DNA of 64,000 bases from Limanda limanda. Taxonomy: Eukaryota > Chordata > Actinopteri > Pleuronectiformes > Pleuronectidae. The DNA lies in assembly GCF_963576545.1 (NCBI RefSeq), contig NC_083639.1, forward strand, positions 20,074,118 to 20,138,117. The letters are read 5' to 3'. Positions 25,301 to 37,300 of this stretch are shown here, one piece after another. The position numbers were made by a program, and so were the translations under genes. The stretch's first letter is position 1. Every line of letters begins with the position of its first letter. The notes under the pieces were generated by a model, which saw only the letters and a list, made by a program, of their open reading frames with translations, made no database searches and was not told the DNA's origin.

Positions 25301-28300
25301 CTCCAGACCGGTACTCGCAGCTCTCAGTGCAACGATACCCGGGTCCCCAGGTTGATCGGCAGCCAGTGCGGAAAAATCAACCCCAAGATGCACAGGGCAC
25401 ACCAGCACCCGCGACAGGCAGTCTGCAACCGGGTTCGCTTTACCCGCCACATGTTGGATGTCCGTTGTGAATTCGGAGATCGCCGCTAGATGGCGCTGCT
25501 GGCGAGCAGACCATGGCTCTGTCACCTTCGCCATAGCAAACGTCAATGGTTTGTGGTCAACATAGGCTGTGAAAGGGCGGCCTTCCAGCAGGAAACGGAA
25601 ATGACGCGTAGCCAGGTACAACGCTAACAGTTCCCGGTCAAACACACTGTATTTTCGCTCACTGTCTCGCAAACCGCGGCTAAAAAATGCAAGGGGCTGC
25701 CACGCACCCGCAACACGCTGTTCAACAACTACACCAACAGCCACATCTGAAGCATCGGTCGTGAGGGCGATGGGCGCCCGAGACGCGGGGTGCGCCAGAA
25801 GCGCCGCGTTAGCCAGGGCAGCCTTAGCCCCCTCAAAAGCCTGGATCCTCACAGGGGTCCAGTCAACCTGGTCCTTGGCTTTCTTAAGCTTCAAAGCACC
25901 ATACAATGGTTGCAGGAGTTGGGCCGCACGAGGCAAGAAACGATTGTAAAAGTTTACCATGCCCAAAAACTCCTGTAGCGACCTGACCGAGACCGGACGG
26001 GGAAAATCCGCAACTGCATGCACCTTCGAGGGCAAAGGAACCGCACCCTGCGACGAAATGCGATGGCCCAAAAAGTCTATGACAGACAGCCCAAACTGGC
26101 ACTTGGCTGTGTTAACAATGAGACCATGCCCATCAAGGCGCTGGAAAACCTGCCTAAGGTGCGACAAATGCTCATCAGCCGACGGGCTGGCCACCAAGAT
26201 GTCGTCCAAATAGACGAAAACAAACGCGAGGTCCACCAGGAAGTGATTACCTGATATGGAGTCACGAACGAACAGCAGCTCCTCTTGATCACCAGCGCCC
26301 ACGGCTGCTACCGAGCGCCGGCTCTTCCATTTCCCGGTGCCTCGAACGCGCACGGAGGAACGCAGTGGCGCGCCTTGCTGCCGAAGCGCTGATGGAAGAA
26401 ACACAGCTGGCCGCGCTGTGTGCGGTTGGAGACTGCAGCCGTCACTGCCGGAACCTCGTTCTCCAACGTCAACTGGGAGGACTCCACGGCCACACTCTGC
26501 ACGGAGACGTTCCTCGAAGTCAGCAGGATCCGGTCCGCCTCCTCAGCTAATCCACGGAAGTCGCCGGCCGCCAAGCAAGAAGAGTTGGCGAGGGCTGCGC
26601 GCACCTGCAGCGGGAGCTGGCGCAGAAAGATGTGCGGGAACAGGAAACCCTCATCCTCGGAGCCCAGCAACGACAGCATCTCGTCCATCAGGTCCACTGC
26701 CGAACCATCACCCAAACCGGGAAGCGATAGTAGCTTGTCCGCTCTCTCCGCGGCTGACAAGCTGTAGCGCCAGAGGAGAAGCTGCTTGATGGCGGTGTAC
26801 TTTCCCCGCAGCGGCGGGGCTCGCAGGAGCTGCATCACGCGCCGGGTGGATTGCTGGTCCAAAGCCGCGACCACCAAAAAATACCTGGAGTCGTCTGCCG
26901 TTACTCCTCGCAGATGGAAGAGAGCCTCGATGTGCTGAAACCACGGCGCGGGGTCGTTCTGCCAAAACTCCGGCAGTTTAACGTGCCCCGCGGAGCTGGT
27001 CGCTCGCGGAAGCTGCTGCGCCATGGTCGTTGTGGAAACACGGTCCACGGGAGCCGGGGAAGAAAACACGTCTTCTCCCGATGAGGAAGGGACACAATCC
27101 TCCTCTACCTCGAACATGTCCAAAAAACGGGGTCACCAATGTGGCAGGACAAGGAAAGGCAGAGACGCAGGTACTGCTTACTGTTGTTTATTAAGTAGAC
27201 AGGAAGAACCAGCACATGTTCCCCATACGGGAAGTATATATAGCTTCAGCCTTTACATTTCCCATCAACCCACTGGGTGAGAGGACACACCCATGAGTGC
27301 ACGCCACACTGCGACATTAAGCCATTCCTCGTAGCAACTTTGGCTGGTGTGGCCCGGGTGTTAGATTTGTTAAATGAGCAGGATTCTCTGTGATCACAGG
27401 AGATTTGGAGTCAGTCTAAAGAAGGTGGCGCCGATCAATCCTTTGGACAGTTTTTTTACTTTTGGAGGTGTTCACTCGCCACTGCAGAGCAGAGATATAG
27501 TCATGGAAATCTTTTATACCAAGCTCTGGGAGGTCTTTTTCCAAGCAGGCCCTTTTGTCCATGTCGAATGGAACCGACTATATGTGAAATAAATGCAATG
27601 TGCAGCGCCTGAAAGCCATATAGAAAATAATGAGCCTCTATCTGCCAGTGATAACCAGCAGGTAGCTACACATGTGCCACTGCACAGCATATAAATACAG
27701 TATCGAGAGCATGTATCTGTTGAGGGATGTAAACAAGCTTTTTTCTGCTATTGAGGTCTGTCCTTGTGAGGCCTTTGATTTTTTTCTTTCAGGAAATAGA
27801 TTTTTAAAAGAGGTGTCAGAGGAGCTTGAGATGTGCTGATGAAATCATTCTTCCTGGTTTGTTGATTTGAAAGCAAGGGAAGGTAAATTGGTATAGTGGA
27901 ATGATTTCTTTTCATAACGTTCTCCACATTTTTCTTCCGAAATGACCTGAGAGATTGCACCGAGAATAGAAGAGCTCTTTCAGCAACGTGGAATGACATG
28001 CATGAGGTTACCTTCAGAAATTTGGCATGAACCTTAGCCCAATGTGCCCCATCAGATTCTGTGGAATCCTTTTAAGAAAAGGCTTTTGACCTGCCAGAGA
28101 AAACAAACATTTCCTTTAGAGGTTTGCATTTGTCTTGAACCTACATGAGTCTCAGTTTGAAGGATTTCAAGGGTGAGACTTTTCTCTGGTAAATTTGGTT
28201 AAAATTCCTGGATCACGTGGCCTGTGGCTGTTCCATGCCCTCCTCTATGCATTATTCAAGCACCCATCACTCACCTTGTGTGAAAATCTATAGTGTACAT

Positions 28301-31300
28301 ACACTCAAGGAGAATACACACTTACACATTACAGCTTTAGACCATTAAAGCTGGAAGGGATTGTCCTCAGGGATTTTGGGGGAGGAAGAGGGTAAGCATT
28401 ATTCATGATGGCTGATGTTTGTGGGAAGACTGGTGAAACTGGCAAACTGTAACCGTTAGCCTGCTCTCCTCTCTGGTCAGCCATATTTTCCTGTTGCACA
28501 GCGTGTCTGAGTGTTCCCACTGTGAACCTGTGTCGGTAAGTCACCCGATTGGCTTCATTACAGGTCTGTGGCCCCACTCTTCCCTCAGTGCCTTTGCTCT
28601 AATAGGGTGTGTAGTGCTGTGATTGCTGTTGCTGTTTAACAGCAGAGGTCCGACTAGATGGTTGTATAAACAATAAAAGATTCATCCAGGATCTGCAACA
28701 AACATCCAGCAGACCGTATATTGTTTTTTCATTGTTCTCATGCACCACAATAATCCTAATCAGTTGTTAGTTTGAACATCTATATGTACATGTTCCTGGC
28801 TAATGACATCTGACTGCTGTATGAGTCATGTACACATACATAACAGTATTTTCAATACCTAGGTATAGTTACTATGTGATTGCAACATTTATTAGAGAGG
28901 AGGCTCAACAAATCATGTGAATCTAAAACACAGGAGACATCCTTCTTCCAACCTTACCCATGACGACCAGCTGCCTCTGACCTGAAGCAAGGCCTTTTAG
29001 TTGCCTATAGGTCTTTTTTCATCATGTTCAACCCAGGTAATGAATATAACTGATCTTACTAACTGCTCTGATTTATAAATGTTAAATAGTTCTGTGTGTA
29101 TATTCACAGCATGGTATAGTTTACTCTCTGTGCTAAAGACTTCTCTTGTACAAAACACATCAATAATGAAAATGTTAATTATGCTGTATTTTGATTAATT
29201 CCCACTGTGCTCATGTCACCAGCACATCAAATCTGCAACAACTAAAAATAGTCCTCAGCAAATGCACTATTTGTCTTGTTTTGGCTCGAGTGCAGCCCAA
29301 TAAACTCAAATGTCACTGACTGAGTGTTTGACAGATTGACTGAGAGATTAAGTTACCAGTCGTCAGCTGAGTGCCGCTTGACTGACTGATAAGTGGTCGG
29401 CCAGCCGAGTGTTGGATTGTCCTCATTCGTTGTTGCTCTTTCAAAATGAATTGGTGCAAACAGGTTTATTCCCAATCGTGGGGACATTAATAGGGAGTGT
29501 TACCAACATAGCGTCTTTTAGACCAGTTTCATGACTGTTTTATGAGAAAAAGAAGCTAATGACAAATCTAGTAAAATTTGGACAAAGCGAAGTCACTTCT
29601 TTAGAAGAGTTTCTATTATTGTCTTGTTGTCCAGGAACATCAAATGTCTAATTGAAATGACCACACATCAGCTGACCTAAACGTGAATTCGTTTTCAATT
29701 GTGTTGCCATCGCTGAACATTCTGTGGGATCAGTGTCACAAAGTACTGAGGCTGTATTGCGAGGAGTGGCTGAGGGCCACAGACTTTGAAGGGATGTCAG
29801 AAAGTATTAATAAATGGCCAAAGGCACTGATATGGTATTTGTTGAGTAAAATGTAGAACGTCGCTAACATGGTAATATTCTTTGCCTTTCACCACGATCT
29901 TTAACAAATCTTAACCACTTTGTTGCCTGAACATAAGAAGAACTTGAATAAGAACTTGTTCTCATGTGAAATACATTCTCAGGGAAATCAAAGTCATGAT
30001 GTTACAGATTCTGTAGATTTTAGGACTACAAGCTTCTGGTTTCCCAATCTAGTTTGTTCAATCCCGTTTGTACAGGTTTTGGTTGGCTACAGGAAACCCG
30101 TGCATTCATACCATAGACTGTGATTCATACGCAGATATCTGTTAATAGAGATTAACCAAAATTGTGTTTTATGTGGAGAAACATTCGACTCCTGCAATAA
30201 AAAGAAAGTAGTCTATCAGGAATGTAAACAATGTACGGTGAACAGATGATGGATAAAAGAAGACAGTCTTGGCCCTGATATCAACTGTCAGACTACAGAA
30301 ACCCCAAAATATTGGCCGTCGACACTAGGGGGTAATTTATGATAGATAATAGCCAATAGCTCAGAGATTGTTGAAAACAGGTTGATAAATGGGTTTTACA
30401 TACCATATTTATTCTTCTTTGGCTTGTTTTTATGTATTGTAGAGTGATGATCTGCACACAAACGTGATATACAATGAAGCACAACCACTCAAAATATAAT
30501 CTGCTTTGAAAAGATTTTCCTCTGAGGTAATTTTGCTGCTTCTAATCACTTCATCTCTGTGGACAGTTCATTTTTCATGAGAGTTAACATAAATGAATTT
30601 CAGAGATTACAGATTCAGACATGGCAGTTACAGCCTCAGCGAGGGAGCAAATCTTTATCATGTACAAATGCAAAATTGCATGATTATTTAGTTCATGATT
30701 CATTGATGGTCGGTTATTGACATTCAACGTTGAAATGCGGGCGTCTGTGGAGAGAGCGCTTTTGAAAATGTTTTGCCTTGTAAGTAGAAACTAAAAAATG
30801 CCAATACGGGTTTGACCCACCTCAGCAGCACTCCCGGAGATGCTATCCGGTCTGTCCGAGCACGTTAACACACGCTCCGTCATGTCTCTGATTGACCCGC
30901 TAAGTGAGAAGGTTCCTATCCTCTTGTTTACAGTGGCAGTAGGTAACAAGGCCTTTATACAAGATGGAAAGCAATCAAATTATGGTCAAGAGCCCAGTGT
31001 GTGGTTGTGTAACCAGCCTTGCTTGTCCATATAATCTGTCACAAATGATGACAGAGGAGGGTAATAAGGGAGCGTGTTTCCACACTCATTGTCTGAGTGA
31101 ATCCCTGGAGGCAACACGAGCCTGGGCAGTATCGGCAGGAGGAGGAGTTCATGTTCGAAAATACACCAACCCTGCTGGAGAAATAAGAAAGGAAATAAAT
31201 GTTTATGGTGGGTCTCCATCTTGCAAGAGATGCAGAAGCATATATTTTTGACTGCGGGTCCACGTAAGAATTTTCCTGTAGATCCTTCTTCGCCCTTTTG

Positions 31301-34300
31301 TTTTCTCAGACTTCCTTCTCCTCACATCATTTAGAGCGACTCTCTCGCCGTGAAAACCACTGCAAAACAGCCCTGGCGTTTTTTTTAGAAAAGAGTGTTG
31401 TTTTTTTTGTTATCCTTTAAATTTTTCATGATTCCTATTTCCTCCTGCACTTGTTCTACAAGGTGGAGCCCACCTTTAGAAACAGAGCAGTGAGAGGAGA
31501 CACAGACCCTTGAATACCTCCTGTGTGGTATAACAATGTTTTTACTGCCCTGTGATCGCTAACCATTTAACCCCAGCAATAGAGGAATGGGCCTTTCAGA
31601 CACACTTTCATTGTGTACATGACAAAACCCAGCAGCAGATAGCATTCCGGCTTGATATCTGAAAAATGACGAGATAAATTCCATGGGGAGCATTTTTTTG
31701 GAGGTAGTGGATCAGTGTGTGTGTTTTCAGGGAGGAGAGGGGCCAATACAATGAAGGTATCGAATTCACTCTGGATTAAGACTGCACTGCCGGCACTTTC
31801 TACATGAATCTATGTCTGTCCAGGAATCATTTGCCATGGTTAATTTAGTCTGTGTGCACAGAGAGGCAATTTCAACCAAGTAATCATAGCACCCCCAAGA
31901 GGGAGATAGGTGCTGCACACTCTGAGAACAAAGCCTCTGCCTCTCATTTCGCCCGTCTCGTGTCCTTCCACCCTCCTCTCGTCCGCTGCTCACACACAAG
32001 TGCAGATAAGGGGCGCCTGCCTGATTCCCATGTGATGCCATTGTAATGCGCTGCAGGCTTGAAAAGAGAGTAGTGACTGGAAGAAGTGCTCACTGCTGTT
32101 TACTGTTTTCCTGCTGGTGCGTTTTGGGAATTTTCGGCCTATTGGGGCGAGTTCCAGGCTGAAGGCAGAGCTGACAGTGACACATGGAGGCTTCTCAGGA
32201 TGCAGGAGAGACACGTCTCCGAGTCCCCGCAGAGACGAGCTCAGGCCGAAACTAATACCAGTTATTGTAGCTGTGCGCCCTAGTTTGCTGTGTGCTCTGT
32301 CCCGTATATCCTTCTATTAACTGAGTCTGACATATCCATAAGGATGATGGAAGGGCTTGGTTTTTTGCAAAGCCATTTCCTGTACTGAATTATAATGCCT
32401 GGCAAAGGGGAGCAGAACAGTGTGTTTGATCAAATGTGGATGGATGTGAACGTGTGTTTCAGAGCCGACCATCATCACCACCCAGCCGTCCACGCTGGAC
32501 ATCACCGTGGGAGAGAGCGTGGTCCTGCCCTGTCAAGTGAATCACGACCCGTCTCTGGAGCTCAAGTTCACCTGGTTCTTCAACGAGCAGCTCATCCACT
32601 TTGGGAACCATGGTGGATTTTTTGAAAAAGTGGGAGGCGTAAGTACCTAATAATAATAATAATAATTCCTCATGATTTCTGAGAATGTAATGAGTGTATC
32701 AGATTTGTAAACCATGCAGCTGTCGTGTTGTGAGAGAAGCACAGAGTTATCACTGAGAGTCAGAGATGTGCATACAGCCCTACACATTGTCTCTGTGTCA
32801 TGATTTACGAATAGAATTTTCACTATTTAGAGATTAAAAGAATAACATGTAAAAAAATGTATTTAAAATGTCCAAAACCATCTAAAAGTGTTTCCAACAA
32901 TGTTCAAACCCAGAGAAATAGCCAATTTTATTCAAGGTAACAACATTTTTTCATTTTTGACGTCTTTTAATTATGTCATATACTCCTGATATCTACCCGT
33001 TTGATTCAGGTAAATTTTCATCTGCAATTGTACAAAGAGAACAACTCCCATGATCCGAAGCAGCTTCACAACCAAGTCTTTTGCAATGATTTTGCTTGAG
33101 AGAGCCCTAGTGGCCGAAGTTATTTGTTGTATTTTTAAGCAACTCAATGTAAAACGAAATGATTTGCACATTTGCAGTGAGAAAATCTAGCAAATGGTGA
33201 GAAGAATGACTGGGACAACACAAAGTAAGTTCTACAGAGAATTGAACTGTGTCTCAAACCAACAACAGAGTGTATTGATCAGAGGCTTATAATACAAGTA
33301 ACATAACATTGAAAAATAAGACAAGACAAGATAAGATAATACATATTAGCACAAAAGGAAAAATGTAATAACAATAGAAATACTTTTTACAATAAAATGG
33401 AGATACTAAGTATACCGGTCGAGAAAGATGGCCGCCCACATTGAGTCTGGTTCTAGAGGTTTCTTCCAGTTTTTCTCTCCACAGTCCCCAAAGTGCTGTT
33501 CATTGTGGGACCTGATGGGTTTCTATATAATATTAAGGTCTTGACCCTCTGAATTAAGTGAATTATACATAAGGCTTTTTCTGATATGCAACATAATGAT
33601 AGGGATGCAGGTTGTGTGATTGTACACACAATTCTTTGTAATATACAATATGTGCATCAATTCTGAGCTGCCTTATATCTTACATCTGGTGTTTCTCCCC
33701 CTTCCCAGTTTCAATACATAATTGTCCATCACCTTATTAAATTCATATGCTACGAGTGACTATGCTGTGTGAGCTAATGGGATTTCCTTCTCGGAATAAT
33801 GTATTCACATTTTTACATCACAGTTTTCACATATTACTGTTGCGATTCCCACAACACCTTCAATTGATATCCGCTGGAGTTCTCACTCAGTACCGATTGT
33901 CTTCTAGCACATGTGCTCATCTCCCAGTGTTGTCATTCAGAAACCCTCTGAGGTGCGTTTACATCACCATTTCTCAGATGGCCTGTATTACATGATAAGT
34001 CATAATGCGACTGGCCTTGTTGCAGTGTGTTGTCGAAGGCTCATTTTTATTAGCGCCTCTGTGCTCTTTAGACATTGATTTATTTCGCCGCCCCCTTCAG
34101 AGATTTTATTGAATAAAGGTCAAGAGGTGACTCTGAAGATTCATTGATACGTCAGTGTTGTACTTCTTCCTTTCGCAGGGTCATAATACATTCAGCCGCA
34201 GTGCAGGGGGAATGTTTGTATCAAGTGTATTATTTATGGCCAGAAAATTGCTGCCTGTGGTTTATTTTAAAACGAAATTTACATACACACCCTGCAACCA

Positions 34301-37300
34301 GTCTCAGTCAGCCGCTGTATACTTTTAAAAGGTTCCCAGCTTACAACTCAGCACGTGTTACGCAGGCTTAGTTTTCACCCAGGAGATATTCAAGGCTTCT
34401 TCGAGAAGTGCCGACATGAAGAGAAAAAAAAGCAGAGGGGTCCTTCCTGGTTTTTTTTATGAGTTAGGTGCTTCTTGTGCCATAATTTACAGTCTCATCT
34501 TCCAAATAAATTGCTTTACATCTACACTTACATTGATTAAGCCGGCAGCCACTCCACAGATTTTTTACCGTCATTGTGCCCCAGCTTTTTTGCCAAGTTC
34601 AATTTATTACAGAACCTGCTGTGCTCGACTCTAATGGAATGATAATGCAGGAGTGGGAATTGCAATTATAGATGAAATAAAAACCTGCACCTGATCTGAA
34701 TTAAGCCATTTCAGCAAGCACACTTCTGTATTTACAGGAACAACATACAAGCATGGAGTGTGGCCAAGACACAGAGTCATTGCTCTTTTTTTTGAATATG
34801 GAAGAAAAGGCTGCTTGGGGAAAATATGGATTTACTTTTCAACACATACACATACAAGAAAATGAGCTTTCTGTTCAGCTGGTTTTGTTCCCATGTGGCT
34901 GGAAAGTCAGTATTGTTCTTGAATTACAATAGCTGGAGGCTCACCTTGTATGTGTGTGTGTGTGTTTGTGTGTGTGTATGTGTGTTTGTTAAACAACAGC
35001 AGCATTCAGCAGGAGACATTATGATTCGGAACATCCAGCTGAGGCATGCTGGGAAGTACACATGCGCCGTGCAAACGAAGGTGGACAGTATTTCCATCGC
35101 CGTTGACTTGGTCGTCAGAGGTAAGTTCCAACAGTGAACGTCTCATAGACGTGCATGCTTTCAAAATACAGCGTTTCAGAAAGCTTCCAAAATTCATGTT
35201 TACTGTGAGTGGAATGTATATTATGATTTGGTGCTTTACAAATAAAATTGAATTGAATTGGCTAAGCCTCGGTGATGAAGAAATAAAGGAATAGAATGAA
35301 AATGGAGGCAAATAGAATTTCCTCTCCTGAAAGTTGAAGGGAAATTCAGTGTCTAATTAGACCGAATAGCTCCCAAAGGTTTCACACACACTGAACCGAC
35401 TACATTAGCCGCAGGTGCTAAAACCTCCGCCACTCTCTCCACCATATTTCCATCTCCTCCTCATTTACATACCCTCCCCCTCCTTCTCCCTCTTCTTCTT
35501 GCCTCCTCCGTCTGTCTCTCCATCTCTTCTCTCTCCTCCTCCTGCCTGGCTATGCCATCCATCAGGTCCCCCGGGGCCTCCCACCAGCATCCAGGTAGAA
35601 GAAATCAGTGATACCACAGCTTCTCTGTCCTGGAGGCTTGGTCCTGATAATCACAGTCCAATTACGGCATATACAATCCAGGCCAGGACACCATTTTCCC
35701 TCGGGTGGCAGGCTGTCACCACAGGTAAGCTCTCTCCAACCAGGCGTGGCCTCCTCCAATCACACGGAGGGGGCCACTCTCCACTCTGCCTCGCCTGTGA
35801 GAATATTAGAGATGTCATTTTTACCGCAGCCCCAAATGGTATGCAATTGCAGCGTGACCGTTGACCGCCATGTTATCAGACTCCTGGGAATCCTGAAACA
35901 TGGATCCCGGCCTGATGATGAAGCTAGTTGCCAGGGCTGTAATTTGATAGTGCTGTTAAGTGATAGCATCGGTGTAATTTTCCCCCACATCCTCCTTAAT
36001 GGGGCCCTAAGCCTTCATGCATGATTGGTATAATGTGCTTTTATCCTGCACTGTATACCCTGTTCTATTGATATTTCTGTGAATTAAGGGAAGTTTGATG
36101 TGAGATAGTTTTACTGCTTTTATTGATTTACTTTGTCAAGATCATACACTTTAAACAGACCTACACAACGACCTTCTTCTAAAGAGGACATAGTCTTTTA
36201 TTTTTTTATTTTTTAGATAGACCAGCTACCTTTGTTTCCTATATTTTGTGCATGGTCCAAAAAGTGGTAATGGCAATGGCAACCGACACTGCCAAAAGAA
36301 GAAATAAGTTCTCAGTGCACTTCTTTTCACATGATTGTGTTTCTGTTTTATGAGATTGTGTGTGCTTGTGAGGGATTACACATGTACCATGTACCTGTGG
36401 TGGAGTCCTACCAGGCCTGTCATCCTGGAGGACAGTCTGATACACACAGACACACGCAAAGTTTTGTCTCTACACTGAAGGGGGCTCTGTGTGTTTTATG
36501 CCAGTTCCAGAGGTGGTGGGGGGCAACCGGCTGACAGCTACCGTAATAGACCTGAGCCCCTGGGTGGAGTATGAGTTTCGAGTTCTGGCAAGCAACACCA
36601 TCGGGACAGGCGAGCCCAGCAAGCCATCCAAACAAGCAAGGACGAAGGGGACCTGTATGTACTGCACGAGCAGAAAGATGCTTCCTTATGCCTCTTGCAA
36701 ATCACGTTATTCTTGTTCTTTCCGTATAAAATAACTGTGATGTTTGAGTATTTTTGAGGAACAGACCTGTTTGTTTTCTTGCAAAGTTCTTTTAAAGGCA
36801 AACCTTACCTAAGTATTTTCCTCAAGCTCAAACTGAGTCAAATGACAAGATTTATACTCTCATCTGCCTCTGTAAAATGTTATCCTACATCCTGGAGAAA
36901 TTAGTTAAGCATAAAGACTGGAAAGCGGGGCTAGCAGCTAGCTCAGTGCTAAGATGACAAAATCCCCCTCAGATGCAAGTTAAATATACATTGTTTTTCA
37001 AACTACTTCTAGCACATAACCTTATCCACAACTTGTTTTACACTTTGGGGTTGTGTGACATGTTAATTGGATTTTAATTGAATTTGGTTTCCTCTGGATA
37101 TAGCTTAATTTACCATAATACTGGAAATATGTCCTAACTGTTAATTCATGTTTGTTTTTGAGAGTTGGTAAATCTTTTCCTCTAACTCTTGACAGCAAGG
37201 TTTAACCCAGAGGCAAATGATCCCAAAATGTCGAACAAGGACTTGATTGTAGGTGCCATGTATTGTGGTGTTGGGTTCTCTATACAGTTCCTATCAATTT

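Larger units (their letters stand above)
20190..27954 (-). mobile_element. Ty3/gypsy LTR retrotransposon insertion with tandem duplication
   Basis: The first copy spans 20,194-23,671 (3,478 bp) on the - strand: 169-bp LTRs, primer site, gag, pol and purine tract. CTGC occurs on both sides (20,190-20,193 and 23,672-23,675), a 4-bp target duplication typical of this superfamily. The element is antisense to cntn3. A second, incomplete copy plus flank follows at 24,318-27,954 as a head-to-tail duplicate. The domain order (RNase H before integrase), an H-H-C-C zinc site and a D-D-35-E integrase identify Ty3/gypsy. It is much more GC-rich than the surrounding intron, which fits a recent arrival. 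Loss of protease and part of the reverse transcriptase makes it non-autonomous. Confidence 0.93.
20681..27954. repeat. 3,637-bp head-to-tail tandem duplication
   Basis: Unit 1 is 20,681-24,317 and unit 2 is 24,318-27,954. The offset is constant at 3,637 at every landmark compared (LTR, gag start, pol motifs, flank). The three bases AGA precede both unit starts (20,678-20,680 and 24,315-24,317) and end unit 2, so the exact breakpoint is ambiguous by 3 bp. No substitution was noticed between units. Confidence 0.93.
32639..34999 (+). other. cntn3: cntn3 intron within Ig6
   Basis: Begins with a short (TAA)n run at 32,649-32,667. It holds a LINE-like repeat fragment at 33,425-33,560 and ends in a TG microsatellite directly at the acceptor. 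No other feature is visible. Confidence 0.7.
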
